Below are positions 10,233 through 21,146 of a stretch of 64,000 nt of DNA, one piece after another. Position 1 is the first letter of the stretch. Each line of letters begins with the position of its first letter. A model generated the notes under the pieces. That model was not told the origin of the DNA and did not search any database. It saw nothing but the letters and a program-made list of their open reading frames with translations. Source of the DNA: Ferrimonas futtsuensis DSM 18154 (GTDB lineage: Bacteria; Pseudomonadota; Gammaproteobacteria; Enterobacterales; Shewanellaceae); contig NZ_AUGL01000020.1 of NCBI RefSeq assembly GCF_000422645.1, forward strand, positions 20,857 through 84,856, given 5' to 3'. The position numbers and the translations under genes were made by a program.

Positions 10233-10652
10233 ATGCGCTTACGCTCTCTGGCCACCCTGGCCGCCACTCTGCTACTGACCGCCACCGCATCCGCCAGCAC
10301 ACTGCAACTGCCCAAGGGCTTCTACGCCACCAACGTAAACGGTCAACAGGTGTCCGCCTTTGATTCGACCCTGGATCTGGGGCAAGGCAAACAAGTTGTC
10401 ACCCTGAGGTATGCCAACCCCTATCGGGTCCATCCTGAGCACCACGAAATGGTTGTTTCCGGCCCCATCTATGTGGTCTTCGACGCCAATGCCGATGCCA
10501 ACTACCAGCTCAGCGCCGATCTGCCCATGGCCCTGAACCAGGCCAAATCTTACGCCCGCAACCCCAAGTTCGATCTGGAGTCCGCTGGCCAGGCTGTCGT
10601 CCACAAGGCCTACCTGGGCCAGGGCGCCGTGGCCAGGCTGCTGGCCGATTGA
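10233..10652 (+). CDS. DUF2057 (YccT-family) periplasmic protein
   Basis: This protein of about 139 residues starts with a signal peptide ending near 'LLLTATASAS'. The mature part, 'LQLPKGFYATNVNGQQV' then 'LRYANPYRVHPEHHEMVVSG', fits DUF2057 (YccT), an exported family of undefined function. The ATG at 10233 has a good AGGAAGGAG site, and a frame open further upstream has no signal-peptide character. It is a single gene. A structured leader lies just upstream. Confidence 0.78.
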   Translation: MRLRSLATLAATLLLTATASASTLQLPKGFYATNVNGQQVSAFDSTLDLGQGKQVVTLRYANPYRVHPEHHEMVVSGPIYVVFDANADANYQLSADLPMALNQAKSYARNPKFDLESAGQAVVHKAYLGQGAVARLLAD

Positions 10653-10765
10653 CCTTCACAGGGCGGCCCAGCCGGGCCGCCTGACAGCGGGATTCAATTC
10701 TGTTGTGACGCAGTACCGAGAGTGCGAGGCTGGTATACTCTCTCTTTTGTTTGCGGTAGTTCGCC

Positions 10766-11185
10766 ATGCTGACCCTGTCCAATCGTCTCACCATTCCCGC
10801 CTCCGAACTGGAGTTTCAGGCGATCCGCGCCTCGGGACCAGGCGGACAGAATGTCAATAAGGTGTCCACCGCCATCCAGCTGATCTTCGATTATCGCCGA
10901 TCGCCGACCCTTCCTGACCACTATAAGGAGGGGCTGGACAGGCTCTCCCACCCCAACATCACGCCCGGGGGCAAGATTCTCATTAAGGCGCAGCAGTTTC
11001 GCAGCCAGGAGATGAACCGCCAGGATGCCCTGGATCGCCTCCAGGCTCTGCTGAAGAAAGCCGCATTTCGCCCCAAAACCCGCCACGCCACCAAACCCAC
11101 CAAGGCCAGCGTTCGCCGCCGACTGGACGGCAAAAGCCGCCAGAGTCAGCGCAAGCAGCTGAGACGCTCTCCGCCAAAAGATTAA
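10766..11185 (+). CDS. arfB: Alternative ribosome-rescue factor ArfB (YaeJ)
   Basis: This 139-residue protein has the class I release-factor GGQ motif in 'RASGPGGQNVNKVSTAIQ' (G26 G27 Q28). A strongly basic C-terminal tail follows from about residue 105. ArfB inserts that tail in the empty mRNA channel of a stalled ribosome and hydrolyses the peptidyl-tRNA. Length matches E. coli YaeJ (140). It lacks the codon-recognition domain of RF1/RF2, as expected. It is a single gene upstream of aroQ. Confidence 0.93.
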   Translation: MLTLSNRLTIPASELEFQAIRASGPGGQNVNKVSTAIQLIFDYRRSPTLPDHYKEGLDRLSHPNITPGGKILIKAQQFRSQEMNRQDALDRLQALLKKAAFRPKTRHATKPTKASVRRRLDGKSRQSQRKQLRRSPPKD

Positions 11186-11426
11186 CCCAAAGCGGTGTTT
11201 GACCTTTTTTCAGATTGACCGGCAATCCTCCTTCATCCAGAAGGGCCCATTGCCGCCATTAACACTGTGGGCAACACACGTGATTAGACCAGTAAAATGC
11301 TGCCATTTTCGTTGATGTAGTTATAATGGCTATCACTGGAATTCAAGGGTGTGAAACTGTGGCGAATTTTGGTGTCTAACGATTTACACTGAATATGCAC
11401 ACACGTTCGCAGAGGATAGGCGCAAA

Positions 11427-11888
11427 ATGTCGAAGCAAAAGCGGATCTTGCTGGTCAATGGCCCCAACCTGAACATGCTGGGCCGGCGCGAGCCAGGCCA
11501 TTACGGCAAGAGAACCCTGGATGAGATCGTCACTGGTCTGACCAAACTCACCGAAGATCATCAGGTTAGCCTTAGCCATATCCAGAGCAACTCCGAAGCT
11601 GAACTGATCGATGCCATCCACGCCAGCGACGTGGATTTCATCATCATCAATCCCGCCGCTTTTACCCACACCAGTGTGGCCTTGCGGGACGCCATTCTGT
11701 CGGTTTCCACCCCCTTTATTGAAGTACATCTGTCAAATGTCCACGCCCGGGAGCCTTTCAGGCACCACTCCTATTTTTCCGACGTAGCGGTAGGAGTTGT
11801 TTGCGGTCTGGGCGAGGACGGATACCAATTTGCACTGCAAAGTGCGGTTAATTACTTGAATCGTGCGGACGAGTACGAGCGCAGCTGA
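11427..11888 (+). CDS. aroQ: Type II 3-dehydroquinate dehydratase
   Basis: This 153-residue enzyme converts 3-dehydroquinate to 3-dehydroshikimate in the shikimate pathway. It has the type II signature '[20 protein letters not shown]' with catalytic Tyr26, then '[14 protein letters not shown]', '[16 protein letters not shown]' and '[19 protein letters not shown]'. It is the first gene of aroQ-accB-accC, with 14 bases to accB. A TATAAT (11322-11327) lies about 100 bases upstream and may be the operon's -10 element; I could not assign a good -35. This gene pair is widespread in gammaproteobacteria. Confidence 0.96.
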   Translation: MSKQKRILLVNGPNLNMLGRREPGHYGKRTLDEIVTGLTKLTEDHQVSLSHIQSNSEAELIDAIHASDVDFIIINPAAFTHTSVALRDAILSVSTPFIEVHLSNVHAREPFRHHSYFSDVAVGVVCGLGEDGYQFALQSAVNYLNRADEYERS

Positions 11889-11902
11889 ATAAGAGAACCA
11901 CT

Positions 11903-12367
11903 ATGGATATTCGCAAAATCAAGAAACTGATCGAACTGGTACAGGAATCCGGCATCGCCGAGCTGGAGATCGCCGAAGGGGAAGAGTCCGTACGCATCAG
12001 CCGCACCGGCAATGCGCCCGTGGCCGCGTCCTACACCGTGGCAGAGGCCCCGATGGCCGTGGCTCCTGCCCCTATGGCTGCGCCTGCAGCGCCTGCGGTC
12101 GCGCCTGCTGCCGAGGCTGCACCAGCCTTTTCCGGTCACGCGGTGAAATCCCCCATGGTAGGCACCTTCTACCGCTCCCCAAGCCCAGCAGCCAAGCCCT
12201 TCGTTGAAGTGGGCGACACCGTCGCTGTGGGTGACACCCTGTGCATCATCGAAGCCATGAAGATGATGAACCAGATCGAAGCCGACAAGGCCGGTGTGGT
12301 TAAACAGATTCTGGTGGAAAACGGCGACTCCATTGAGTTTGACGAGCCGCTGTTCATCATCGAGTAA
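11903..12367 (+). CDS. accB: Biotin carboxyl carrier protein of acetyl-CoA carboxylase
   Basis: This 154-residue protein begins [17 protein letters not shown] and has an Ala/Pro-rich linker (about 35-78). It ends in a biotinyl domain with the 'EAMKMMN' motif; Lys120 is the biotinylation site. It carries CO2 from the AccC biotin carboxylase to the carboxyltransferase in the first step of fatty-acid synthesis. It lies between aroQ and accC, with 10 bases to accC. In related bacteria AccB represses its own operon. Confidence 0.97.
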   Translation: MDIRKIKKLIELVQESGIAELEIAEGEESVRISRTGNAPVAASYTVAEAPMAVAPAPMAAPAAPAVAPAAEAAPAFSGHAVKSPMVGTFYRSPSPAAKPFVEVGDTVAVGDTLCIIEAMKMMNQIEADKAGVVKQILVENGDSIEFDEPLFIIE

Positions 12368-12377
12368 GGAAGTCACT

Positions 12378-13727
<1,350 letters not shown>

Positions 13728-13744
13728 GTGGCCACGGCTCAATA

Positions 13745-13774
13745 AAAAAGAGGACCTCAGGGTCCTCTTTTTTG
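13745..13774. terminator. Bidirectional terminator between accC and the chemoreceptor gene
   Basis: Arms AAGAGGACC (13748-13756) and GGTCCTCTT (13761-13769) with A- and T-runs on both sides. Confidence 0.88.
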
Positions 13775-13789
13775 TGCCTTGGTGCCGGG

Positions 13790-15466
13790 CTAGATCTTAA
13801 ACTGGCCCACCAGCTGTCGCAGTTGCTGGCCGGAGAGGCCAAGCCGCTCAGAGACCCGGGCCGACTGTTCGCTGGTATGCACCAGCTCGCCGACGATGTC
13901 ACGAATGGCCACCATGTTGCGGTTGATCTCCTCGGTTACCGAGCTCTGCTGGGTGGCCGCGGTGGCGATCTGACTGGTCATGTCGTTGATCTCATTGACC
14001 GCACCGGATACCGCATTGAGACTGGTGGTGATCTCCGACGAGGAGCCCACGGTATTCTCGCAATTTTGCTGGCTGTTGCTCATGGTGTCCACCGCCTTGG
14101 AGACCGACTGATGCAGCTCATCCAGCATCTCTTTGATCTCCAGGGTGCTGGTCTGAGTGCGACTGGCCAGCTGACGCACCTCATCCGCCACCACGGCAAA
14201 GCCCCGCCCCTGGTCTCCGGCTCTTGCCGCCTCGATGGCCGCATTCAGTGCCAGCAGGTTGGTCTGATCGGCAATGTCGCCGATGACCCCCAGTACGCTG
14301 TGGATCTTGGTGGACTGCTCGTTGAGGCGGTCGATGTGCTGGGACGCCAGGTCCACCTCGTCCACCAGGGCGTTGATGGAGGACACCGAGTGTCCCACCT
14401 TGTCCTGGGCTATGCCGGCGTCATCGGCGGCGGCCTGAGTGGCATCGGCCATCTGGTTGGCGTTGCCCGCGATCTCCGCCGCAGCCATGCTCATCTCGGT
14501 GACCGCGGTGACCACCTGCTCGGTTTCATCGTCGTGGACCGACAACTGACGGCTGATGGTGGCGGTCTGGTCGTTAATGCTGTCTACGGCCATCCCCACC
14601 TGCTCCGTGGCCTCAGCCACCTCACTCATGGTCTGTTGCAGCTTGGAGGTGAAGCGGTTGAACGCCTCACCCAGTTGGGCAATCTCATCCTGCCCCTTCA
14701 CATCAAGACGCTTGGTCAGATCACCCTCACCCTGGGCAATCTCCTGCAAGCTGACCAGCATGGCGTTCACCGGCGCCACGGTGCGCCGGGACACATACAA
14801 AATGGCCAGCACTGCCAGAATCAGGATGCCCAGGGCCAACGCCGAGGTGGTCAGAGTCTCTTTGTCGGACATCGCCTGGGCGTCGCCTCTGAAGGCGGCC
14901 ACGGCGGCGTCGATCTCGTCGACGTAGACACCGGTACCCAACAGCCAGCCATACTCGTTCAGAGGTTCAACATAGCTGATCTTCTCCACCAGCCCGGTGG
15001 CACCCGGCTTCTGATAAAAGTAGGATGCGGTGCCGCCGCCTGCCTTGGCCGCCTTCACCAGCTCCGCAATAAAGGAGGTACCCTTGGGATCCTTCAGGTA
15101 CAGCTGATTCTGCTCCTTGGTCTGGGGCTTAAGACCGTGGAACTGCACCGTGCCTTCCAGGTTGTAGACAAAGAAGTAACCGCCGTCCCCGAAGGTCACC
15201 TTGCTCAGGGTCTCCTCCACCACCTGCAGAGGCGACCTGTCCGGCTGGGCCTGAATCTGGTTGCGCACCGACGCCAGGGCGATGGTCACCGCATCTTTCA
15301 CCTGCTTCATCTTTTGCGCCCGCAGATCCTGGGTAAAGGTGTCTACCTGCTGATCCAGCGTCTGATTCTTAAAATAGATGGAGCCGGAAAACACCACCAC
15401 CAGGGTCAACACCAAAGGCACCAGGGCAAGCATCAGCATCTTGCCCATCAATCCAAGTCGACTCAT
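13790..15466 (-). CDS. Methyl-accepting chemotaxis protein with single-Cache sensor
   Basis: This 558-residue receptor has a membrane helix (about 10-32) and a periplasmic Cache-type domain with '[20 protein letters not shown]' and '[18 protein letters not shown]'. A second helix (about 205-225), a HAMP domain, and a signalling domain with the conserved hairpin '[20 protein letters not shown]' follow. It relays periplasmic ligand binding to CheA/CheW. The 'GDGGYFFV' and 'GWLLGTG' pattern is that of sCache_2 domains, which often bind small organic acids. The ligand is unknown. It is monocistronic, and I see no clear sigma-28 promoter. Confidence 0.93.
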   Translation of the reverse strand: MSRLGLMGKMLMLALVPLVLTLVVVFSGSIYFKNQTLDQQVDTFTQDLRAQKMKQVKDAVTIALASVRNQIQAQPDRSPLQVVEETLSKVTFGDGGYFFVYNLEGTVQFHGLKPQTKEQNQLYLKDPKGTSFIAELVKAAKAGGGTASYFYQKPGATGLVEKISYVEPLNEYGWLLGTGVYVDEIDAAVAAFRGDAQAMSDKETLTTSALALGILILAVLAILYVSRRTVAPVNAMLVSLQEIAQGEGDLTKRLDVKGQDEIAQLGEAFNRFTSKLQQTMSEVAEATEQVGMAVDSINDQTATISRQLSVHDDETEQVVTAVTEMSMAAAEIAGNANQMADATQAAADDAGIAQDKVGHSVSSINALVDEVDLASQHIDRLNEQSTKIHSVLGVIGDIADQTNLLALNAAIEAARAGDQGRGFAVVADEVRQLASRTQTSTLEIKEMLDELHQSVSKAVDTMSNSQQNCENTVGSSSEITTSLNAVSGAVNEINDMTSQIATAATQQSSVTEEINRNMVAIRDIVGELVHTSEQSARVSERLGLSGQQLRQLVGQFKI

Positions 15467-15845
15467 TCAACCTCTCCTGACTCGAAAAATGAGAATCCCA
15501 AAACAGCAGTCCCGAACTGCGGCCATCCTGTGACCGGCATCACTCTTCTTGGTAGCACGAACGCAATTCACATCTCAATTGCGATTTCAGCCGAGAAAGG
15601 TGCATCAGCGCACTTTAGATGATGAGTCGAGGCTGGAAAGCTGGTGGCAAGAGGGGAAATAAGCCACGGAAACGAAATTTTTTCGTTTTTTATCAGTCCA
15701 TTACTCCGCCCAATGAGTTAGCGCAGGCTAATTTATTGATTTCTTATGCAAATTCATCTAATTGAACGATTGCATTGGGGGTAAATGACACTTTAGTCGG
15801 AAGAGGGCAGCGGGCCACCGGATGGGGGCCCGCCAGCTGAAGAGG
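15467..15845. other. AT-rich intergenic region between symporter end and chemoreceptor start
   Basis: These 379 bases hold the chemoreceptor promoter (minus strand) and the 3' end of the symporter transcript. A stem AAACGAAA (15670-15677) / TTTCGTTT (15681-15688), followed by two Ts on the plus strand, resembles a weak terminator with no plus-strand gene in front of it. Near 15810-15833 a GC-rich hairpin follows the symporter stop but lacks a T-run. Confidence 0.5.
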
Positions 15846-17111
15846 TTAGGCAGACGCAGGCGTCAGAGACTCGACCTCCTCAACCTCACCTTCGGAATGG
15901 GCAATCACCGTGGTCGCCACCAGGTCTCCGGACACATTCACCACGGTACGGGCCATGTCCAGCACCCGGTCGATGCCCGCCACCAGGGCCACGCCTTCCA
16001 GCGGCAGTCCGACCGAGGTCAGTACCAGAGTCAGCATTACCAGGCCGGCACCGGGCACACCGGCGGTGCCTATGGACGCCAGGGTCGCGGTGGCAATGAT
16101 GGTCAGGTACTGCACCAGCGTCAGATCCACGCCAAACAATTGCGCCACAAACAGGGCACACACCCCCTGGTACAAGGCGGTGCCATCCATGTTAATCGTG
16201 GTTCCCAGGGGCAGGACAAAACTGGAGATACTCTTGTTGATCCCCAGCTTGCGGGCACACTTCATCGACGCAGGCAGGGTCCCCGCGGAACTGGACATGG
16301 TGTAGGCCACCGCCATCGCCTCGGAGATCGCCCGGAAGAAGCGTAAGGGGTTCACCTTGGCCACAATGGCCAGCAGCACACTGTAGAAACCGAAGATGTG
16401 CAGCAGACACCCCAGGTAGACCGCCAGAATCACCTTGAGCAGGGGCAGCAGTACATCGATGCCATATTTGCCGGACACCCAGGCCATCAGGGCGAACACA
16501 CCATAAGGCGCCAGCGCCATCACCATGTCGGTCAGCTTGTACATCGCTTCCGCCAGGGATTCAAACAGCTGTACCGCCGGCTTGCCGCGCTCGCCGATGA
16601 GCACCAGGGCGATACCCAGGGCCACCGCAAAAACGATCACCTGCAGGATTTTGCCTTTGGCCAGGGCTTCAATGGGGTTGGTGGGCACCATGTTGACCAG
16701 AGTTTGCACCAGGCTGGGGGCTTGGCTGACCTGGGTGGTTCGGGCCACCTCCTGAGTCATCTCGACACCGGCTCCGGGCTGAAACAGGCTGCCCAGCAAC
16801 AAGCCGATGGAGATGGCGATGGCGGTGGTGCCCAGGTAGAACAGGAAAGATTTCAGTCCCACCCGGCCCATCTTCTGAGTGTCCTGCATGGAGGTCACCC
16901 CGACGATGAGAGAGCAGAACACCAGAGGCACAATCAGCATCTTGATGGTGTTCACGAACAGGGAGCCGATAAATTTAAGATGAACGGCACTCTCACCGAG
17001 AGAGATGCCGGTAAGAATCCCTGCCAGCATGCCAGCCAGGATCTGAGCCCATAACGGCAGGGCACGCCACTTGCCCCAGCACCGTGCCAGGGGATTGGAT
17101 TTTGTAGACAT
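15846..17111 (-). CDS. Dicarboxylate/amino acid:cation symporter (DAACS family)
   Basis: This 421-residue membrane transporter has about eight helices and two re-entrant loops. The signatures are 'FVLPLGTTINMDGTALYQGV' (helix 7 with the NMDGT motif), 'SSSAGTLPAS' (serine-rich hairpin HP1) and 'GVPGAGLVMLTLVL' (HP2). NMDGT and the two hairpins form the substrate and Na+ or H+ sites in GltP/GltPh relatives. The substrate is probably glutamate, aspartate or a C4-dicarboxylate; sequence alone does not decide. It is a single gene, divergent from the lipoprotein gene. Confidence 0.92.
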   Translation of the reverse strand: MSTKSNPLARCWGKWRALPLWAQILAGMLAGILTGISLGESAVHLKFIGSLFVNTIKMLIVPLVFCSLIVGVTSMQDTQKMGRVGLKSFLFYLGTTAIAISIGLLLGSLFQPGAGVEMTQEVARTTQVSQAPSLVQTLVNMVPTNPIEALAKGKILQVIVFAVALGIALVLIGERGKPAVQLFESLAEAMYKLTDMVMALAPYGVFALMAWVSGKYGIDVLLPLLKVILAVYLGCLLHIFGFYSVLLAIVAKVNPLRFFRAISEAMAVAYTMSSSAGTLPASMKCARKLGINKSISSFVLPLGTTINMDGTALYQGVCALFVAQLFGVDLTLVQYLTIIATATLASIGTAGVPGAGLVMLTLVLTSVGLPLEGVALVAGIDRVLDMARTVVNVSGDLVATTVIAHSEGEVEEVESLTPASA

Positions 17112-17559
17112 AGGAGACCTATGGAGTTGTTGGGTAACAGAGAGGGTTTTGCAGAGAGAAATTGTACCCTGAGGCCCCCCTGGGCCCGCGCAGAATCTCC
17201 CTCAAAAGTGATCCCGGGCGCAGAGAAAAATGGGGTACTGATCCGGATCAGCCTGCCATAAACAGCCGGGAAACAAACTCCTTACCCCTCCACAGCCAAG
17301 GGCACACACCGGAGTCACAACCCCCTCATTTCCTTCAACCAGATTTGTTGCACAGCCGCATTTAACCCGCTAGACTCGCCGCGGAATATTCAGTTATTTC
17401 AATAATTTTAAATAAAAAGCGCCGCGCTAAACCATGGAAAAGGAAGCGTTTGGGACCGAAAGGAGTCGATAACAATGCCGCAACCTATGCTCTGACCTTT
17501 CCTCCAGACCTTCCCAGCTTAGCCGCCGCCTTAATTTTTCTATATCCAGAGATGACGTC
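17112..17559. other. Divergent promoter region, symporter and lipoprotein genes
   Basis: These 448 bases separate two divergent starts. The stretch 17385-17418 is AT-rich and could hold the promoter of the lipoprotein gene. TGACGTCA directly precedes and overlaps that gene's ATG. I see no open frame and no operator I can name. Confidence 0.5.
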
Positions 17560-18222
17560 ATGAACACCATCAGATTACTGCTTACTATGCTGGCTGTAGC
17601 CACCCTGACCGGCTGTGTCAGCCCCATGTCCCTGGAGGAGCAATCCCCCTCCCCGGAATACCAATCGAATAACAAAGTCCTTATCGCGGTCCACGACCAG
17701 CGTACCCGAGTATCCGAAGGTAAACCTGAAACCTTCATCGGCGTCGCCCATGGCACCTTCGGCATCCCTTTCGATTGGCATGTAAACCCGGTGCTGGCAA
17801 CCGAAAAGGGGGACAGCAAGCGTACCCTGGCTCAGTTCCTTGAGCATCGCCTGGTCAACGGTCTACAGCAAAAGGGCTGGGATGTAGAAGGGCTGAACCT
17901 AAAGCAGGCGTTTACTGGCGAAAATGCCAAGACCGTGCTCACCGAAAAGCAGGCGGGTAAGCTGCTGGTACTCAACCTGAATGAGTGGTATTTCAGCGTT
18001 AACCTAAACTGGGTCTCCGCGTTCAATTTCGATACGGACACTCTGGTCCAGGTCTATGAACTGCAACAGGGCAAGTTGCTCGAAAAGCAGATAGGAGGCA
18101 GAGATGTGGTGGAAGAGAAATCGGATGAATCTCCCCAAAACAACATTCTTCGCGCCTATCGCGACCAGTTGATTGAAATTCTGACTGATCCTGAAGTGCA
18201 GCAGTCTCTCAGCAACATATAG
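17560..18222 (+). CDS. Uncharacterised lipoprotein
   Basis: This 220-residue protein has a lipoprotein signal peptide: a basic start, a hydrophobic core and a lipobox 'LTGC' with Cys19. The mature part is soluble and has no recognisable enzyme motif. 'VLIAVHDQRTRVSEGK' near the N-terminus and 'LAQFLEHRLVNGLQQKGWDV' resemble YajG-like lipoproteins, but only weakly. It is likely anchored to the outer membrane. It is a single gene with a GC-rich hairpin after the stop. The ribosome site is weak. Confidence 0.7.
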   Translation: MNTIRLLLTMLAVATLTGCVSPMSLEEQSPSPEYQSNNKVLIAVHDQRTRVSEGKPETFIGVAHGTFGIPFDWHVNPVLATEKGDSKRTLAQFLEHRLVNGLQQKGWDVEGLNLKQAFTGENAKTVLTEKQAGKLLVLNLNEWYFSVNLNWVSAFNFDTDTLVQVYELQQGKLLEKQIGGRDVVEEKSDESPQNNILRAYRDQLIEILTDPEVQQSLSNI

Positions 18223-18230
18223 TTGTCCAT

Positions 18231-18253
18231 GGTCGGGGCCTAAGGCCCCGACC
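18231..18253 (+). terminator. Hairpin after the lipoprotein gene
   Basis: Ten-base perfect arms GGTCGGGGCC (18231-18240) and GGCCCCGACC (18244-18253) with a TAA loop lie 8 bases after the stop. No T-run follows, so termination efficiency is uncertain. Confidence 0.55.
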
Positions 18254-18268
18254 GTCCCCCCACACCCA

Positions 18269-18526
18269 CTAGGGGCGCCAGATGCTGCTGGTCCGGGAGC
18301 TTCTCTCCCTCAGGCTCTGGTGATACGCCGTGGAGTACCCCATCAGCGACAGGCCCTCCCCCAGACCGCACTGACAGCAACTTCCGGACGTACACTCCAG
18401 ATAGGCCCAGACGAAGCTCCAGGCGCCGGCCGTCAGCAGGGTCAGGGTAAAGTGCAGGCTGTGGTCCACATAGGCCCATTCATGACGGGTCTGAGTGTGA
18501 CACCAGCCACAGAAGCTCTTATACAC
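18269..18526 (-). CDS. Small Cys-rich membrane protein, GTG start
   Basis: This 85-residue frame starts at a GTG with a strong GGGAGG site six bases in front. It has an N-terminal 'CGWCHTQTRHEW' (a CXXC pair), one hydrophobic helix 'HFTLTLLTAGAWSFVWAYL', then 'CTSGSCCQCG'. The two Cys clusters on either side of a membrane helix suggest metal binding, possibly a zinc ribbon, but I recognise no family. A longer frame with an ATG at 18712 overlaps the divergent GGDEF gene and looks non-coding upstream of the GTG. Confidence 0.55.
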   Translation of the reverse strand: MYKSFCGWCHTQTRHEWAYVDHSLHFTLTLLTAGAWSFVWAYLECTSGSCCQCGLGEGLSLMGYSTAYHQSLRERSSRTSSIWRP

Positions 18527-18645
18527 GGTCCGCCTCCCCGAAGAATGATGCCTGGGTATAAAGTTTAGCCGCTTAATCCCTTGGCAAAGAATTGGCGAAA
18601 GTGGCATCATTGACCGACTTTTTTTTGACAGGCTTCTGGCAGACG

Positions 18646-21102
18646 ATGCATCCATCATCCTGCGAAATTCCGGCCACATTGTCGTCAGCGCCCCTGATCT
18701 CGGCGCTGGCACAGCTGAGTGCGCCGGACACAGACGCCGATGCCGCCTTCTCCGCCCTGCATCAGTGGCTGGATGACCACCTGCATGCCCCCCACTTCCT
18801 GGTGCTCGAAGAGCACTCCCTGCGCTACCGTGGCAGTCCCCTGAGTGAAACTCAGCTGCTGTCGGATCAGGGACTGATCGAGCATCTGTTCAAAGGCAAC
18901 AGTACCCTGGTCCTGAACCAGGCAGAGCTGGTGGCCCGCCAACTCAACAAGCAGGTTCAACTGCTTCCCCCAAAGCCCTATGCCTGGATGGGGTGTCCCT
19001 GGCGGGATCAGGATGGCCGTCGAGGCGCCCTGATCGTCTTCACCACGGACAAGCACAGATACGACGAGGACGCCAAGCAGCTACTGCAACAGGTGACGGA
19101 TCTGATCCGTCAGGCACTGCAGGGACGTCAGGCCAAGGATCAATTGAAAGCGCTGGCCCAGAAGCAGGAACGAGTGGAGCATCAACTGCAGCAGCAGGAG
19201 AAGCTGCTGTCGGTGCAGCACAGAGTCACCCAGCTCAGCCGTCAGCTGCTGCCTCTCAATGAGCTTTGCAGCCAGTTCCATCAGTTGATGGGGCAACTGC
19301 TCCCCTGCGAGAACTTCTACGTTGCCCTGCTCAAACGGGAGGCCGATGCGCTCGAATTCCCCTACATGGTGGACCAGTTCCAGAAGGACCAGACCAAGAC
19401 CCGCCCTCTGGCGCATGGCCTGACCGAATATCTGATGGGAAAAGGGACCCCCCTGCTGCTCAATGCAGCCCAGAGGCGCTACCTGGCGGAAACCGGCGCC
19501 GCCGAAGAGCAGGGCCAGGTAGCTCGCTCCTGGATGGGCGCTCCCCTGGTGATCGACGACGAGGTGATCGGTGCCGTTGTGGTGCAGGATTACCAACAGG
19601 AAGATCTCTATGGGGAGGAGGAGATGCAGATGCTCTCCTACCTGGCGGCCCACATTGCCAACATCATCATCATTCAGCAGGCGCACCGCAGCCTGTCTGA
19701 AACCCAGCAGGCTTTGGAAGGCGCCGTGGATGAGCGGACCCGTGCCCTGCAGCACGAGATCGCCGAGCGCCGCCGTATCGAGAGTCAGCTGCGTCATGAC
19801 AACCTCCATGATCATCTGACCGGCCTGCCCAACCGCGCCCTGTTGCTGGAGCGTCTGGATCAGCTGTTCGCCCAGCGCAAACGCAACCCCAACTTCAACT
19901 ACGCCCTCATCTATCTGGATCTGGACAGATTCAAGATGGTCAACGACAGCCTGGGTCACCTCACCGGAGACAGCCTGCTGATGCAGGTGTCCGCCCGACT
20001 CAAGCGTTGCCTGCGAGGCAGCGACACCGTGGCCCGGCTCGGCGGCGATGAATTTGCCGTGTTGCTGGACAGCCTCCATGAGGCCCAGGATGCGATGATC
20101 ACCGCCAAGCGGATCCACAAGATGCTGTCCCAGCCTTTCCTCATCAACAATGAGGAGATCTACAGCGGCGGCAGTATCGGCATCGCCTACTGCGATGACG
20201 CCTACAGCAGCCCCCAGGAGATCCTGCGGGATGCCGACGTGGCCATGTATCAGTCCAAGGCCAAAGGGGGCCGTCAGCCGGTGGTGTTTACCGCCACCAT
20301 GCGCGAAGCGGCGCAGAAACGGCTCCGCCTGGAGACCGAACTGGCCCGCGCCATTGAGCAGGACCAGTTCGAGATCCACTATCAGCCGGTGTGGCGCCTG
20401 GACAATGAGCACCTGGTGGGGTTCGAAGCCCTGGTGCGCTGGCAACACCCCAGACGCGGCCTGCTGCTGCCGGGCAAATTTATCGAGGTGATGGAGGAGA
20501 CCCGACAGATCCTGGAGCTGGACCGCCTGGTGCTTCAAAAGGCCTGCCATCAATTTGCCCAGTGGCATGACAAGTACCCGCGGATGGCCCGCCTGAGCGT
20601 CAGTGTCAACCTGAGCTCCGAGTGGTTCTCCCGCCAGAACAGCCTGGACGTGATCAACTCCATCCTGAGGGAATCCGGCCTCACTCCTGAAGCTCTGAGA
20701 CTGGAGATCACCGAGCGGTCATTGCTTGGCCAGCACGAGCAGGCCTCGGTGGTGCTGAAGCAGATCCGCCGCCTGGGAGTCCGCCTGGCCATGGACGACT
20801 TCGGCACCGGCTACTCCTCCCTGAACTACCTGCACCGACTGCCCCTGGACATCGTCAAAATCGATCGCAGCTTCACCTCTCAGGTGCACACGGAACAACG
20901 GGCAAGAGACGTGGTTCTTGCCATAGTGCATCTCGCTAACGCTCTGAATATGAAAGTGAATGCTGAAGGAATCGACGACATACGTCAGATCGAAGTACTC
21001 AGAGGGATGGGCTGCCACTTCGGTCAGGGTTTTCAGCTGGGCCGCCCGATACCGGCAGAAGATGTACCCAATTACATTGCCGGAAAAAACACCAAGCACT
21101 GA
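18646..21102 (+). CDS. Cytoplasmic GAF-GGDEF-EAL c-di-GMP signalling protein
   Basis: This protein of about 818 residues has no membrane segments. An N-terminal region (about 20-170) may be a GAF-like sensor, followed by a coiled coil (about 170-210) and a clearer GAF domain (about 215-350) with 'ARSWMGAPLVIDDEVIGAVV'. The GGDEF domain has an intact 'RLGGDEF' (about 466-470). The EAL domain has 'FEALVRW' (E594) and 'DDFGTGYSSLNYL'. Both cyclase and phosphodiesterase sites look complete, so either activity is possible. I chose the ATG at 18646; a TTG at 18592 is the alternative. The second such protein in the window is at 55522-58095. Confidence 0.9.
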   Translation: MHPSSCEIPATLSSAPLISALAQLSAPDTDADAAFSALHQWLDDHLHAPHFLVLEEHSLRYRGSPLSETQLLSDQGLIEHLFKGNSTLVLNQAELVARQLNKQVQLLPPKPYAWMGCPWRDQDGRRGALIVFTTDKHRYDEDAKQLLQQVTDLIRQALQGRQAKDQLKALAQKQERVEHQLQQQEKLLSVQHRVTQLSRQLLPLNELCSQFHQLMGQLLPCENFYVALLKREADALEFPYMVDQFQKDQTKTRPLAHGLTEYLMGKGTPLLLNAAQRRYLAETGAAEEQGQVARSWMGAPLVIDDEVIGAVVVQDYQQEDLYGEEEMQMLSYLAAHIANIIIIQQAHRSLSETQQALEGAVDERTRALQHEIAERRRIESQLRHDNLHDHLTGLPNRALLLERLDQLFAQRKRNPNFNYALIYLDLDRFKMVNDSLGHLTGDSLLMQVSARLKRCLRGSDTVARLGGDEFAVLLDSLHEAQDAMITAKRIHKMLSQPFLINNEEIYSGGSIGIAYCDDAYSSPQEILRDADVAMYQSKAKGGRQPVVFTATMREAAQKRLRLETELARAIEQDQFEIHYQPVWRLDNEHLVGFEALVRWQHPRRGLLLPGKFIEVMEETRQILELDRLVLQKACHQFAQWHDKYPRMARLSVSVNLSSEWFSRQNSLDVINSILRESGLTPEALRLEITERSLLGQHEQASVVLKQIRRLGVRLAMDDFGTGYSSLNYLHRLPLDIVKIDRSFTSQVHTEQRARDVVLAIVHLANALNMKVNAEGIDDIRQIEVLRGMGCHFGQGFQLGRPIPAEDVPNYIAGKNTKH

Positions 21103-21146
21103 CGGCTGCGACTTACAATGGGGTGTCTTTTCTCAAGGAGTGAGAG

